This document shows, in pieces, positions 53,027 through 61,409 of a stretch of DNA of 64,000 nt. Position 1 is the stretch's first letter. The number at the start of each line of letters is the position of its first letter. The notes under the pieces are model-generated. The model was not told the origin of the DNA. It did no database searches and saw only the letters and a program-made list of their open reading frames with translations. The translations under genes and the position numbers were made by a program. This stretch comes from Pseudomonas vlassakiae. Lineage in GTDB: Bacteria > Pseudomonadota > Gammaproteobacteria > Pseudomonadales > Pseudomonadaceae. The stretch covers positions 248,001 through 312,000 of the forward strand of contig NZ_JABWRP020000002.1 in the NCBI RefSeq assembly GCF_014269035.2, written 5' to 3'.

Positions 53027-55930
53027 ATGAGCCAGTACCTTTTGAGTTTTGCGAGGCAGAATCTTGAAGGGCGTTCAGACGCTTACCTGGTGTTGCTGTG
53101 GTGTATGTACCAGGCGCATCAGGGTAAGGGGCGCTACTCCGACCATATCAAGTCTCACATATCGACAGCCTCACATGCGCTGCTTGGTCGTGATTACCAG
53201 CGAGCAGCGGTACGTTTCAAAAGGGTGCTCGATAACAGGCCGGAACTCGACTGGATCGCGCCCTCGGGCCTTAGTCCTCTGGATTCTCTTAGGGTCAAGA
53301 ACTTCCGGGGATTTGGTGAGTTCGGAGCTGATGACCAAGGCACGACGCTTCGATTCAGCAAGCTCAAGAATATCTTCTACGCCCCTAATGGCGGAGGAAA
53401 ATCCTCCCTGTGCGAAGCGCTTGAGATTGGCACCACCGGAGCGATCAAAGAGGCGCTCAGGCGTAAAACTAAGGTCAAGCAATACATTGCTCGTGGTTCA
53501 AGCCGGCCCATGCTTGAGCTCCGCGATACGAACAAAGCGAAAGTCATACAAAGCCTCACCTGGTCGAGCTGCTTCATTGACCGCAACCGCCTTCAAGAAT
53601 TCTCGTTGCTGGGTTCCAAGGACACCGGGAGTGCTGAGGGCGATGTGATCGCAACGTTGTTCGGCCTGGAGGAACTGCAGGAGGTCATTTCTCGCTTCGT
53701 TCGCCCTGAGAGCTTCGTGCTCAAAGACTACATGAGGCCTGACAGGGCTGATGAGCTTGCAGCGCTGGCTCGCGACCGATCAGATCTTGGTGGGCAGCGC
53801 CGAGCGCACCTTGCGCAGCTCCAGTCACTCGTCGCCAACGTGTGTCAGTTGTTGGGGTTGCGGGTAGACCAGGACTACTACGTACCTTTCAGATCGCGTC
53901 GGCTCCCGAAGCGAATTGAGACCATGATCCGTAAAGCCGAGCGTCTACGTTCTGCTCAAGCGCCTGTGGTGTTCACCCTCAAGCAGATCGCTAGAACCTG
54001 TGGAGTTGGCAAGCGCTTGCTCGCGCGGAAGATTTCAATCGAGGCCGAGCTTCTCAAGCGCGCCAGTGAAGTCAATTACCAAGCTATCTACCTAGCACTG
54101 CAAGCTGTAGAGCATGACTGTGCAGGAGACACCTGTCCGGCTTGCAACACTCCGCTGGATCGAGTCGTCGAAAACCCCTTTGAGCACGCCAGGCGTGAGC
54201 TTCAAGAGCTGAGTGTCTTGGAGCAACTCAAGCAGTCGAAGCGCCAAAACGAGCATCGCATGGCTCGCTTGGCCTCGATAATCGCCACTGCGGTGGCCAC
54301 CATCCGATCGAATGAGCAAGCCGGCGTCCCGTGTGAAGTGCATATGGAGGAGTTACTCAGCGAGCTTGGCGATTTTCATTCCGCTACCGATCGAACGGAG
54401 GTCGCCTCTGGAGTCATCGAACTTTTTGTCACGCTGTATGCGAGTCAGTACCCAGCTATCGAGTCCTACCTTCAAGCTTGTCATGTCAAACATGGCGAGG
54501 TGGGGATGGCCGAAGCCCACGCAGAACGACTTGAGCGCGAAGCTGGAGATTTGAAACAGCTCTGCGAAACACTTAGACAGCGCTTTGATGAGAAAAAAGC
54601 GCTCGAAAGCAGCATCCAGGTCACGAACACGAAGATGGCGGATCTCTCGAAAAGAAGGGAAACGCTGCTCAACGACGCCAGTGATAACAGTCATTTCAAT
54701 CAACTGCTGCGTAACCTGGAGGCCGAGTACGGCAATCTCCATCGTGATCTCCAAGACTACAAGCTTAGCCTGGAGAAGGCGCGTATTACGGGCATCGAGG
54801 CCAAGGCCGCTGAGTATTACAGGGCCATCAACAACCATGATGATGAGCACGAGCAGATTCAGTCGCTGAGCTTCGAGAACGATGGTAGCGGCTATAGGAT
54901 CAAGATAACCAACGTCAATGGATCCTCCCTGGATGCCTTCACAACCTTGAGCGAGGGTCACCTGAGGGCTTTGGGGTTGTCGTTGCTGCTCGCGATGGCT
55001 CAAAAAAACAAATACCCTTTGATCGTGTTCGATGACGTTGTTAATGCCATCGACAGTGACCACCGCTCCAATATCATCGATTTGTTCTTTGATGATGAGT
55101 ATCTGAGCCAAATTCAGATGGTGGTAACGACTCATGATCGCCTCTTTTGGGAGCGTTTTTGCATCATTGTCGATCGTCATTCGCAAGCAGATCAATTTAC
55201 CAGCAATGTCTTGACGTACACGAATAAAGGGATCGTTGCGATTAATTACGCCGGTGGTTTTCAGAAGAAAGTTCACATGGCGCTGTCGGTCTACGATATA
55301 CGCCAGGCGCTCGTATATTGTCGTATCTGGTTTGAGTCCATGGTTTTGGAATTTTGTATCGAGAAGGGGCTATCAATCACGGCCCAGTTTGCCAAGCAGA
55401 GCGTGAAGAACAACATGTTTCTTCAGCTCAGCCTTGAAAAGACGTTTGCGCTGATTGAGCCGTACATCAAGTATGACCTGACCCACTTTGATACCATCAA
55501 GAACGACCTTGTGAACTGGCGGGGCCAGAATCAGGAACACCATGCCTTCGACGAGGGAAGCCTCAATTTTGTCCATTCCAAGACAAGCAAGGAAATCGTC
55601 AAAATCTACGATGCCATCCGTTTGCTTGAGTGTCAGTTGTTCACCCTGAGAAAGAAGGCTTCCGGGGAAAAGTTTCTCGCTGACCTTTCTGCCAAAATAG
55701 AGTGGAACCGCAAGAAAATGCCGGGACTTGCGCGGGCCCCCGCAGCGGTGCAACAAGAGCGGCAGGCCGCCTTGGGTGTAATGGAAAAGCGTGCCGCTGA
55801 ATTGGAGGAGGAGCTAAAGTTCATTGAGCGGTGCCTTGAAAGCATCGCGGAACAAGACCAGATTGAGGGTCGTCCTGCTGAGCAATCGCCTGTAACTGAA
55901 GAGGAGGGCGCTTTGGGTGATGGCAGCTAA
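53027..55930 (+). CDS. SMC/Rad50-like zinc-hook ATPase with HEPN-like C-terminus
   Basis: 967 residues, ATG behind AAGGAGGAGG. After a ~90-residue helical N-terminus comes an ABC/SMC head ([10 protein letters not shown]; Walker [11 protein letters not shown], Lys125), a coiled coil, a zinc hook CPACNTP (Cys370, Cys373), a second coiled coil, the signature [16 protein letters not shown], Walker [13 protein letters not shown] (Asp669-Asp670) and H-loop TTHDRLFW. About 240 further residues form a helical domain with [16 protein letters not shown] and [11 protein letters not shown], where Arg832 and His838 give an Rx5H HEPN-type ribonuclease motif. The plan recalls RloC (zinc-hook ATPase plus anticodon nuclease). 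Defence role inferred. Confidence 0.83.
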   Translation: MSQYLLSFARQNLEGRSDAYLVLLWCMYQAHQGKGRYSDHIKSHISTASHALLGRDYQRAAVRFKRVLDNRPELDWIAPSGLSPLDSLRVKNFRGFGEFGADDQGTTLRFSKLKNIFYAPNGGGKSSLCEALEIGTTGAIKEALRRKTKVKQYIARGSSRPMLELRDTNKAKVIQSLTWSSCFIDRNRLQEFSLLGSKDTGSAEGDVIATLFGLEELQEVISRFVRPESFVLKDYMRPDRADELAALARDRSDLGGQRRAHLAQLQSLVANVCQLLGLRVDQDYYVPFRSRRLPKRIETMIRKAERLRSAQAPVVFTLKQIARTCGVGKRLLARKISIEAELLKRASEVNYQAIYLALQAVEHDCAGDTCPACNTPLDRVVENPFEHARRELQELSVLEQLKQSKRQNEHRMARLASIIATAVATIRSNEQAGVPCEVHMEELLSELGDFHSATDRTEVASGVIELFVTLYASQYPAIESYLQACHVKHGEVGMAEAHAERLEREAGDLKQLCETLRQRFDEKKALESSIQVTNTKMADLSKRRETLLNDASDNSHFNQLLRNLEAEYGNLHRDLQDYKLSLEKARITGIEAKAAEYYRAINNHDDEHEQIQSLSFENDGSGYRIKITNVNGSSLDAFTTLSEGHLRALGLSLLLAMAQKNKYPLIVFDDVVNAIDSDHRSNIIDLFFDDEYLSQIQMVVTTHDRLFWERFCIIVDRHSQADQFTSNVLTYTNKGIVAINYAGGFQKKVHMALSVYDIRQALVYCRIWFESMVLEFCIEKGLSITAQFAKQSVKNNMFLQLSLEKTFALIEPYIKYDLTHFDTIKNDLVNWRGQNQEHHAFDEGSLNFVHSKTSKEIVKIYDAIRLLECQLFTLRKKASGEKFLADLSAKIEWNRKKMPGLARAPAAVQQERQAALGVMEKRAAELEEELKFIERCLESIAEQDQIEGRPAEQSPVTEEEGALGDGS

Positions 55931-56080
55931 CTCTTCGCTCTTAGCTGGGTGGTGAACCATGTCCCGTATGACCAACGATGAAGTGTTCTATACCTAAGCG
56001 AGTGCGTTGAAATAAAAATGCGCTTGCGTTTGGGTATGATATACAATGTTTTAATTCTTGAGTCTGTTGGAGAATTTTTA

Positions 56081-56443
56081 ATGTCCCGGTTAGCAGAGTT
56101 TCGTCAACTTGAGCAGAAATTGGCCGCCCAGCTGGCTGAGCTGGAGGCCCTGAAAGGCTCCTCTGAGCTGCAGAAAGAAATCGAGTTTGAGACCAAATTG
56201 CGTACGCTTTTGGGCGAGTATGGTTTCAGCCTGCGCGACATTATCAATCTGCTGGATCCTCAGTCTGGGCGTCGTTTGGTAGCACCTGTCGCTGAAAAGC
56301 CAGCTCGCCGTGCGCGTCAGGTGAAACAGTACAAAAACCCGCACAATGGCGAAATCATTGAAACGAAGGGCGGCAACCACAAGCTGCTGAAGGAGTGGAA
56401 AGCGCAGTACGGGGCTGATGAAGTAGAAGGCTGGCTCTCGTGA
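56081..56443 (+). CDS. MvaT/TurA-family xenogeneic silencer, copy 2
   Basis: 120 residues from the ATG at 56081 (GGAG upstream), a close paralogue of the protein at 41376. Differences cluster in the linker (LLDPQSGRRLVAPVAEK) while the DNA-binding end KQYKNPHNGEIIETKGGNHK is almost unchanged. The 5' leader is AT-rich, like the targets of such silencers, so self-regulation is plausible. The final third shares a 47-base identical block with copy 1. Confidence 0.93.
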   Translation: MSRLAEFRQLEQKLAAQLAELEALKGSSELQKEIEFETKLRTLLGEYGFSLRDIINLLDPQSGRRLVAPVAEKPARRARQVKQYKNPHNGEIIETKGGNHKLLKEWKAQYGADEVEGWLS

Positions 56444-56460
56444 TCTTTTAGCCGCTCAAG

Positions 56461-56486
56461 AACGGCCTTCGGTGGCCGTTTTTTTC
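56461..56486 (+). terminator. Terminator of MvaT-like copy 2
   Basis: AACGGCC and GGCCGTT form a 7-bp stem followed by seven or more T, 18 bp after the stop. Confidence 0.88.
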
Positions 56487-56666
56487 TACCCGTGGGTAGG
56501 GTAATGTCAATCGGGCGGACATTGGCAGAGCGCTCACATAGCTGGTTTCGGGGCAGGTGGCCTCTGGCGTTTGGGCTGATATAGCCTACTGCAGCGTATC
56601 GCATAGAGGCCAGCGGCAGGAAGCGCTAAGCTTTACTAGCAAGGCTACCTATTTTGGAGCGGTAAT

Positions 56667-56864
56667 ATGGCGCGTGACCTTAGCAAGATGCTAATGCCGG
56701 ACGATCCAGTCATGCTCGAAGCTATTGAGTGCCTGAAGCGCTATCACACGGCGCAAGCCCAAGGCAGACCGCTGGCGGAGATCGAGAAGCTGAAATTGAT
56801 CGCTGAGCAGCACTTTGAGAAAATAAATGAATATCAACTTGCCGCCATGTGTATCAGCCACTGA
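56667..56864 (+). CDS. Small repeated-family protein, copy 4
   Basis: 65 residues, ATG behind GGAGCGG. PDDPVMLEAIECLKRYHTAQAQG and IEKLKLIAEQHFEKINEYQL align with the other three copies. It follows MvaT-like copy 2, whereas copies 1 and 2 precede MvaT-like copy 1, so small gene and silencer may have been duplicated as a neighbourhood. Confidence 0.7.
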   Translation: MARDLSKMLMPDDPVMLEAIECLKRYHTAQAQGRPLAEIEKLKLIAEQHFEKINEYQLAAMCISH

Positions 56865-56981
56865 CCCGACATTGAGCATCGAAGCGCCTGATGGTATTGG
56901 CATGAAATGATTAGCTCAAAGAAACATGCGCAGTTTAGCCAGTAGTCTCACTAACCTTCACAGCGGATCAATCACCAGTTC

Positions 56982-57941
56982 ATGACTGCATTCGACTTAC
57001 TTGAAACGAAAGATTTTATCCTGCTCATTTTGGGCGCAGCGTTGGGTTACATAATAAGCTTAATCGTAGCGAGGCAAACTGAAAAGAAAAAAGACTTGGT
57101 TCTGGAAGTGCTCGGAAGACAGATTGTAGTAGAGCGATCAGTGCATTGTCCATTTCGAATCAGTGATCAAAATGGTGCGCAGATCGACAACGTCTATTTT
57201 TTTGTGGTGCGGGTTTGGAACAGAGGGCGCGAGGCTGTAAGAGGTGATGAAATATCACCCGATGCACCACTTACGATTGAAGTTGGTGAAGAAGCTAGGG
57301 TCTTAGCCGATCCTCAAATTCTTAAACCTCATGACGCGATGCGATTCTCAATAGAATCACCAGATCCAAATAGATTCAGAATTTCTTTCGACTGTCTCAA
57401 CCAAGATGAGTGGGTGCAGCTAGGCTTTTACATCACGGGAGACCCCAGGGCAATAATTAAAGGCTCGGGGCGAGTATTTGGACAGCACTTGGATTTCGAT
57501 ATTACTACCGATGATTCAAGAATAGGGATGTTAGAACGTCTAGTCGCGTTGACAGTCTTCGCGCTTATTGCGGGTAGCCCATTTGCGCTTGCGGGGTCGT
57601 TATGGTGGGCCTATAAAGCCTATTCAATATCAGACATTTTTTACCATCCTGAGCAGCTACCAAGAACGCTGATGGCACTATTTGGCGTCGGCGCAGTGAC
57701 GCATTCGCTAGCAGCATACTACTTCGCTTCCCTCTGGTTCAAACGGATCAGGAACCCCAAGGGGTATCCAATCAGGGAAGACTTTGAGCCAAACCAGCGT
57801 CAATCGTTGCAGGCGATTTTTCTTACTGCACTTCGAGGGCGGCGCCATGAGGCATCTGCCTCTCTGCATAATTATGGCGAAATAATAAATCCGTCCGCAA
57901 AACGGTCGGCTAAGGACATACAATCAACTCCCGTAGATTAG
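56982..57941 (+). CDS. Hypothetical membrane protein
   Basis: 319 residues with an N-terminal membrane segment (FILLILGAALGYIISLIVA), a beta-rich extramembrane domain (about 35-170; LEVLGRQIVVERSV, VVRVWNRGREAVRGDEI) and two more hydrophobic segments (VALTVFALIAGSPFALAG and LMALFGVGAVTHSLAAYYF). Composition is AT-rich. Not recognised; the beta domain resembles ligand- or partner-binding domains seen in membrane-anchored defence proteins, but I cannot assign it. Confidence 0.65.
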   Translation: MTAFDLLETKDFILLILGAALGYIISLIVARQTEKKKDLVLEVLGRQIVVERSVHCPFRISDQNGAQIDNVYFFVVRVWNRGREAVRGDEISPDAPLTIEVGEEARVLADPQILKPHDAMRFSIESPDPNRFRISFDCLNQDEWVQLGFYITGDPRAIIKGSGRVFGQHLDFDITTDDSRIGMLERLVALTVFALIAGSPFALAGSLWWAYKAYSISDIFYHPEQLPRTLMALFGVGAVTHSLAAYYFASLWFKRIRNPKGYPIREDFEPNQRQSLQAIFLTALRGRRHEASASLHNYGEIINPSAKRSAKDIQSTPVD

Positions 57942-58400
57942 CATGTTTTTTTTGAAACTCCTTGATGGCCAGGGTAGGCATATTGGATAGGGGTATTAGT
58001 ACGTCTCATCCATTTTCTCTAGATAGGCTAAATGTATGCGCGACATTTATGCTGCCTAATTTCTTGATGTCCTCAGCGCATGCTGCGGATGGATGTGCAA
58101 ACGGTCAAGGATCTGTGGGAAAGAGAAGTATGGCTTGGTGGTTGGGCCTAGGGTACAAGTAGTGAATACTTGAGTCTTCTACTTCATGCGTGAGGGCATG
58201 CGCCCCACGTTTCGCCACGTTTAATGGGGTTGGAAGCCCTGACGATGCTGGATAAAAAATTAGGTACGCCGGGATTCCTCAAATGCTGGAACAATCTCCC
58301 AGTCCTACACTTGATGCAATTGATGAGCTTCAAGCGCTCGATGAGCCGCGAACGACCGCATCCGTGCTTCCTCTGGCGTTCACGCCTCATTATTGTGATA
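57942..58400. other. Intergenic stretch
   Basis: About 460 bp. The only candidate is a 54-codon frame at 58283-58447 (MLEQSPSPTLDAIDELQALD) that overlaps the end of the kinase gene on the other strand; it has protein-like composition but no clear ribosome site. No terminator is seen. Confidence 0.35.
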
Positions 58401-59483
58401 TCAATAGAATCGGGCGAGCGGGTCGCTTTCGAAGTGTTTCCACTTGACTTCTTTAAAGCCTAAAGGGTCGCGAAGATAGCGTGCGACCATGGCAACGTTA
58501 TCAGGTTCGAATTCTTCAACTATGATATGCCACAAAACATTCCGAGCAATTTGAATGAACATCCTTTCGCGAGGCTCCTTTACGAGGAGATGGTAGAGCA
58601 ATCCCTGAAGAATTAAGGTTTTCTTTCCAGTGTATTTCTCAATAGTCTTAACCTTGTGTTCAATATCCATTTCAATGTGTCTCATTGCTTCTGCAAATTG
58701 ACCGATGTTATCAAAGTTAAAAAGGTTGTCTCCAGTTATGAGTTTGTATAAAAGTAGACCCATGGCCCAGGAGTCATACTTATTATATTCTGATCCGTCC
58801 CTGTTGCGATCCATAAAGGTTTCTGGTGGTAGGTTGTAGAACGAGGCGGTTATTTCTCGTCCCATGCCATTATGGATAATTGCAATGTCGTCATTTTCTC
58901 CAGCATACGCTGCCTCAAGTTTTGAATGTGACTGCCCCCAGTCAAGAATAATGACCTTATAGTCTGGAACTTCTGTGTGTAAATCAATATCTTCATCCAG
59001 AAGCATAATGTTTCCCGGGTGAAGGTCGTGATGGGTGGTGAACTGGCCAAAATGCTCGGCAGCACCAAATACGCGATAAGCTAGTAGTAATCGCTCCGCT
59101 AAATTAGCCTTGTGAAAATTTTTGGCCAGCCAGTCTGATAGCAATTGCCCTTCGATTTTCTCAGTTACCAAATATAAAATTTTACCTTGGAAGAGCTCGC
59201 CGTGACTGATATAGCTTGGTGTCTTTTTTATTATGCGATTAGCCCACTCTTGCTCTTTTAGAAATCTAGCTTCATTCCGAAATCTTGCTGCCTCAAGTTC
59301 GGAGCGGGGAAAAATTGAGAGTTTGACAAAAACACTATTTCCGGTTAGCTCGTCGATACCAAAAAAGCTAGTTGAGCTTTTCCCTCCTGATACCTCTTCC
59401 AGTAACCGAAAACGGTTCTCTATGTAGCGGATGCCCGTAACGTCAAAAAAATCTTCCTTGTTGACACTTTTTTCAATGTTCAT
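58401..59483 (-). CDS. Eukaryotic-type protein kinase
   Basis: 360 residues, strongly AT-rich. Kinase motifs in order: VFVKLS with Lys54, Glu71 in RFRNEARFL, catalytic loop HHDLHPGN (Asp153, Asn158), DWG in place of DFG (Asp181), and DSWAMGLLLYKLITG in the C-lobe. All catalytic residues are present, so a Ser/Thr-type kinase, soluble. It diverges from the gene at 59514 across 30 bp; the two may form a regulated pair. Bacterial kinases of this kind occur in several defence systems. Confidence 0.82.
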   Translation of the reverse strand: MNIEKSVNKEDFFDVTGIRYIENRFRLLEEVSGGKSSTSFFGIDELTGNSVFVKLSIFPRSELEAARFRNEARFLKEQEWANRIIKKTPSYISHGELFQGKILYLVTEKIEGQLLSDWLAKNFHKANLAERLLLAYRVFGAAEHFGQFTTHHDLHPGNIMLLDEDIDLHTEVPDYKVIILDWGQSHSKLEAAYAGENDDIAIIHNGMGREITASFYNLPPETFMDRNRDGSEYNKYDSWAMGLLLYKLITGDNLFNFDNIGQFAEAMRHIEMDIEHKVKTIEKYTGKKTLILQGLLYHLLVKEPRERMFIQIARNVLWHIIVEEFEPDNVAMVARYLRDPLGFKEVKWKHFESDPLARFY

Positions 59484-59513
59484 TAAAATTATTAATTTAC
59501 CAGTAGGGGTGAG

Positions 59514-59951
59514 ATGTCAAGTTTGTATCGAGGCTTTTCGACAAGACTAACCGCGCCAGAGCAGGTTAACATATTCTATCACAAGTCTCGAGTGCCGAAG
59601 GACACCAGCATAGAAATGCATGAGGCTGCTGATCGATGGTTTTTTGAAAAATTTGGAATCTACGCTAGAAGTAGTTCATTGATCTGTACCACAGATTTCT
59701 CTCAGGCGAATTCTTACGGAATTACCTACCAAATAATGCCAGAGCCCTCGTCGCCGATGATTTATAGCGCATCTCTGAAGGACTTTTTAGAGCATGAGAG
59801 CGACTTGGATGTATTGACTGAAGAAAGTATGAGGGCTTGGTTGGAAAGTAAATGCTTCAATCTGGTTTATGAAGCCTCTGAAATACCTAAGGATTTCTGG
59901 GGCGAGGTTATGGTCTTTTGTAAAAACTATCGAGCGATTTCAAGATCATGA
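59514..59951 (+). CDS. Hypothetical ADP-ribosyltransferase-like small protein
   Basis: 145 residues, ATG behind GGGGTGAG. LYRGFSTRL, RVPKDTSIEMHEAADRWFFEKFGIYARSS, then LICTTDFSQANSYG and YSASLKDFLEH: a pattern like small bacterial proteins with an RG motif, a conserved H-x-D helix and a Ser-Thr strand, which I take as ADP-ribosyltransferase-like. The function is unproven. Only 30 bp separate it from the divergent kinase gene. Confidence 0.6.
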   Translation: MSSLYRGFSTRLTAPEQVNIFYHKSRVPKDTSIEMHEAADRWFFEKFGIYARSSSLICTTDFSQANSYGITYQIMPEPSSPMIYSASLKDFLEHESDLDVLTEESMRAWLESKCFNLVYEASEIPKDFWGEVMVFCKNYRAISRS

Positions 59952-60460
59952 GATTCATAGCTTTCAATAAGTTGGTCGGCGTTTCGGTGGTTTAGGCTTT
60001 TTCGTGTGCGCTCCAAGGGGAAGATATTTGTCATAATAGAGTCTCGGTGCACTAGGTCAAGCCTCTGCGTTTGCCATTTCAGGTGCTGACGCTGCTCGGC
60101 AGAATGATCAGGTGAAGGCCGTCTTCAACCAAAGTATCGAGCGGTTGGCTATGGTGCTCGCAGACAGGGCCAAGGTGGCTGACGTCAGAGATTGTTGTAC
60201 ACAGCGGGCAAAGGTAACTCAGTGTGATCACTCATTGCGTACTAGCGGTAATACTAGTAAGTAATGCCTTCGGCTATACCATTTATGGTACTAGGGCTGC
60301 TGGAGTATGTGGTTCGCTTGCACGCTATCAAGAAACCATACTTCACCTGGATCTACTGGAAGGAAGACAGCGATCGACGTCTGAGCGAAGAGCAGTAAGG
60401 CACTACTGCTGCTCGGGCCTGAGGGCGCGCGCACAATCAAGAGCGGAATGACTCATAGCG
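59952..60460. other. Intergenic stretch with a coding remnant
   Basis: About 510 bp. From about 60049 to 60264 a + frame of 70 codons reads AFAISGADAARQNDQVKAVF then SIERLAMVLADRAKV, clearly protein-like but lacking a start and ending abruptly. It looks like the tail of a lost gene. Confidence 0.45.
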
Positions 60461-60859
60461 GTGGAGCAGTCCGGGCTGGGCTTCAAGATTTATCGGGAGC
60501 TCACCTCCGTAGACGATTTATTCTCATTTCCGTCAGCCGATATATCGTATGACGAGATAAAAGTGTTCGAACGCATAGGGCTTGAAAGCATAGTCAGGAA
60601 CTTCGGGCACTTGAATGAGGTGGTTGTAGAACTCATACCGGGTGTTTCCTCTAGTTTCTCCTATGGCTCTAGACAGGCACGAGGATCAAGTTACGACTCA
60701 TACTCAACGTCAATAGAGGCGAGCCTAAATGACACCAAGCGGCTAAGCGCTGCGTATCGGTCGAAGCTTGATCACGCGGCAAGTGTCCTGGCGCAGCTTT
60801 CTAGAGAGTTTGCCGAGCTTGATGAGCCCTATAAGAGAGGATCTAGGAGAAAGCCGTGA
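60461..60859 (+). CDS. Hypothetical protein near the right end
   Basis: 132 residues from a GTG; no strong ribosome site, so the true start may lie elsewhere. Mixed helix/strand, with a Ser-rich middle (VSSSFSYGSRQARGSSYDSYS) and a basic end. Not recognised. It is the last cargo gene before the right attachment site. Confidence 0.45.
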   Translation: MEQSGLGFKIYRELTSVDDLFSFPSADISYDEIKVFERIGLESIVRNFGHLNEVVVELIPGVSSSFSYGSRQARGSSYDSYSTSIEASLNDTKRLSAAYRSKLDHAASVLAQLSREFAELDEPYKRGSRRKP

Positions 60860-61063
60860 CAGGCCCTCTCATTTGCTGGCGGGAGTAGGGATGGGTAATG
60901 AGCGTTTCAGGGTGGTGGCTTGCCTGGTTGGAATTTGCCCCAACGGATTGCGGCCTCGGCCAATTAGGTGTAGCAGCCGAAATCCAGACGCATCATCGCG
61001 ATGGAGCGCCACTGATTCTGGATTGGGCACAGATCCTTATAGAGGTTTGCAGGGGGCAGGTAA

Positions 61064-61103
61064 CGAGGTGATGGGAAGGGCAAATGCCCTTACCATCACC
61101 TCG
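61064..61103. other. Large hairpin near the right end
   Basis: CGAGGTGATGG and CCATCACCTCG make an 11-bp outer stem around an inner AGGGCA / TGCCCT stem. No T-run follows. It could be a recombination or transfer element, or insulate the island from the tRNA. Confidence 0.55.
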
Positions 61104-61169
61104 CGCTACGATAAGACCGGGGTGCGCTGTCAAGCCCTTGGCCCTCCGATAAGATGCATCAGCATAAGG

Positions 61170-61187
61170 TGCAACTAATTGCATCTT
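61170..61187. promoter_or_regulatory. Right-end arm-type motif
   Basis: TGCAAC (61170-61175) and TTGCATCTT (61179-61187) repeat the motifs found at the left end (9854-9862) and upstream of gmtY (10110-10118), in the same orientation. Likely recombinase arm sites. Confidence 0.55.
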
Positions 61188-61294
61188 TATGGGTGAAAAG
61201 ATGATAAAGCTTGAAGGGCCCGATTTTACTGGGTTAAACTAGGTTTCAAGATGAGCAGTGACGAGATCGCACCATCGTTATAAGGGGGTTCTCC

Positions 61295-61308
61295 TTAGAG
61301 AAGGGTTC
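61295..61308. other. Right attachment junction (attR)
   Basis: TTAGAGAA (61295-61302) and GG end the island; GTTC (61305-61308) is shared with attL. The host tRNA sequence resumes with GAATCTCTA. Confidence 0.75.
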
Positions 61309-61328
61309 GAATCTCTACGCTTCCGCCA
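61305..61328 (+). pseudogene. tRNA-Ser(UGA), 3' part
   Basis: GTTCGAAT, CTCTA, CGCTTCC, G and CCA complete the host tRNA whose 5' part is at 9766-9833. The island sequence AGAAGG in front of GTTC cannot pair with CTCTA, so this half alone does not form a tRNA. Confidence 0.95.
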
Positions 61329-61333
61329 TATTC

Positions 61334-61358
61334 AAAGCCCTGATTATTCAGGGCTTTT
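61334..61358 (+). terminator. Terminator of the host tRNA-Ser
   Basis: AAAGCCCTGA and TCAGGGCTTT form a 10-bp stem with a TTAT loop and a T-run, 5 bp after the tRNA CCA. It was the original end of the tRNA transcript. Confidence 0.9.
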
Positions 61359-61409
61359 TGCGTTTTTGGGGCATAGAAAAACGACCCGTGGCAACATCCT
61401 TGGAAGGGT

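Larger units (their letters stand above)
9834..61304. mobile_element. Gamma-Mobile-Trio genomic island inserted in tRNA-Ser
   Basis: The element is bounded by the two halves of one tRNA-Ser(UGA) gene, which share GTTC at the junctions. At the left end it carries a replacement tRNA-Ser and three genes, two of them with tyrosine-recombinase residues, arranged as in Gamma-Mobile-Trio islands. GC content is visibly lower and codon use more varied than in the flanks. Cargo includes nucleases, a helicase, an SMC ATPase, antitoxin-like proteins, a kinase, nucleotide-metabolism genes and two MvaT-type silencers. The GMT assignment rests on gene order, size and motifs, from memory of the family. Confidence 0.88.

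Noticed and set aside
9834..61304. Type VI effectors or antibiotic-resistance genes as GMT cargo
   Set aside because: No PAAR, MIX, Rhs or known resistance motifs were seen in any frame examined; the alpha/beta hydrolase at 34079 has an ordinary signal peptide and no effector marker.
61305..61328. Conventional attR that restores a complete tRNA
   Set aside because: The island sequence before GTTC (AGAAGG) cannot form the T-stem with CTCTA, and no anticodon arm lies upstream, so no functional tRNA is rebuilt at the right end.
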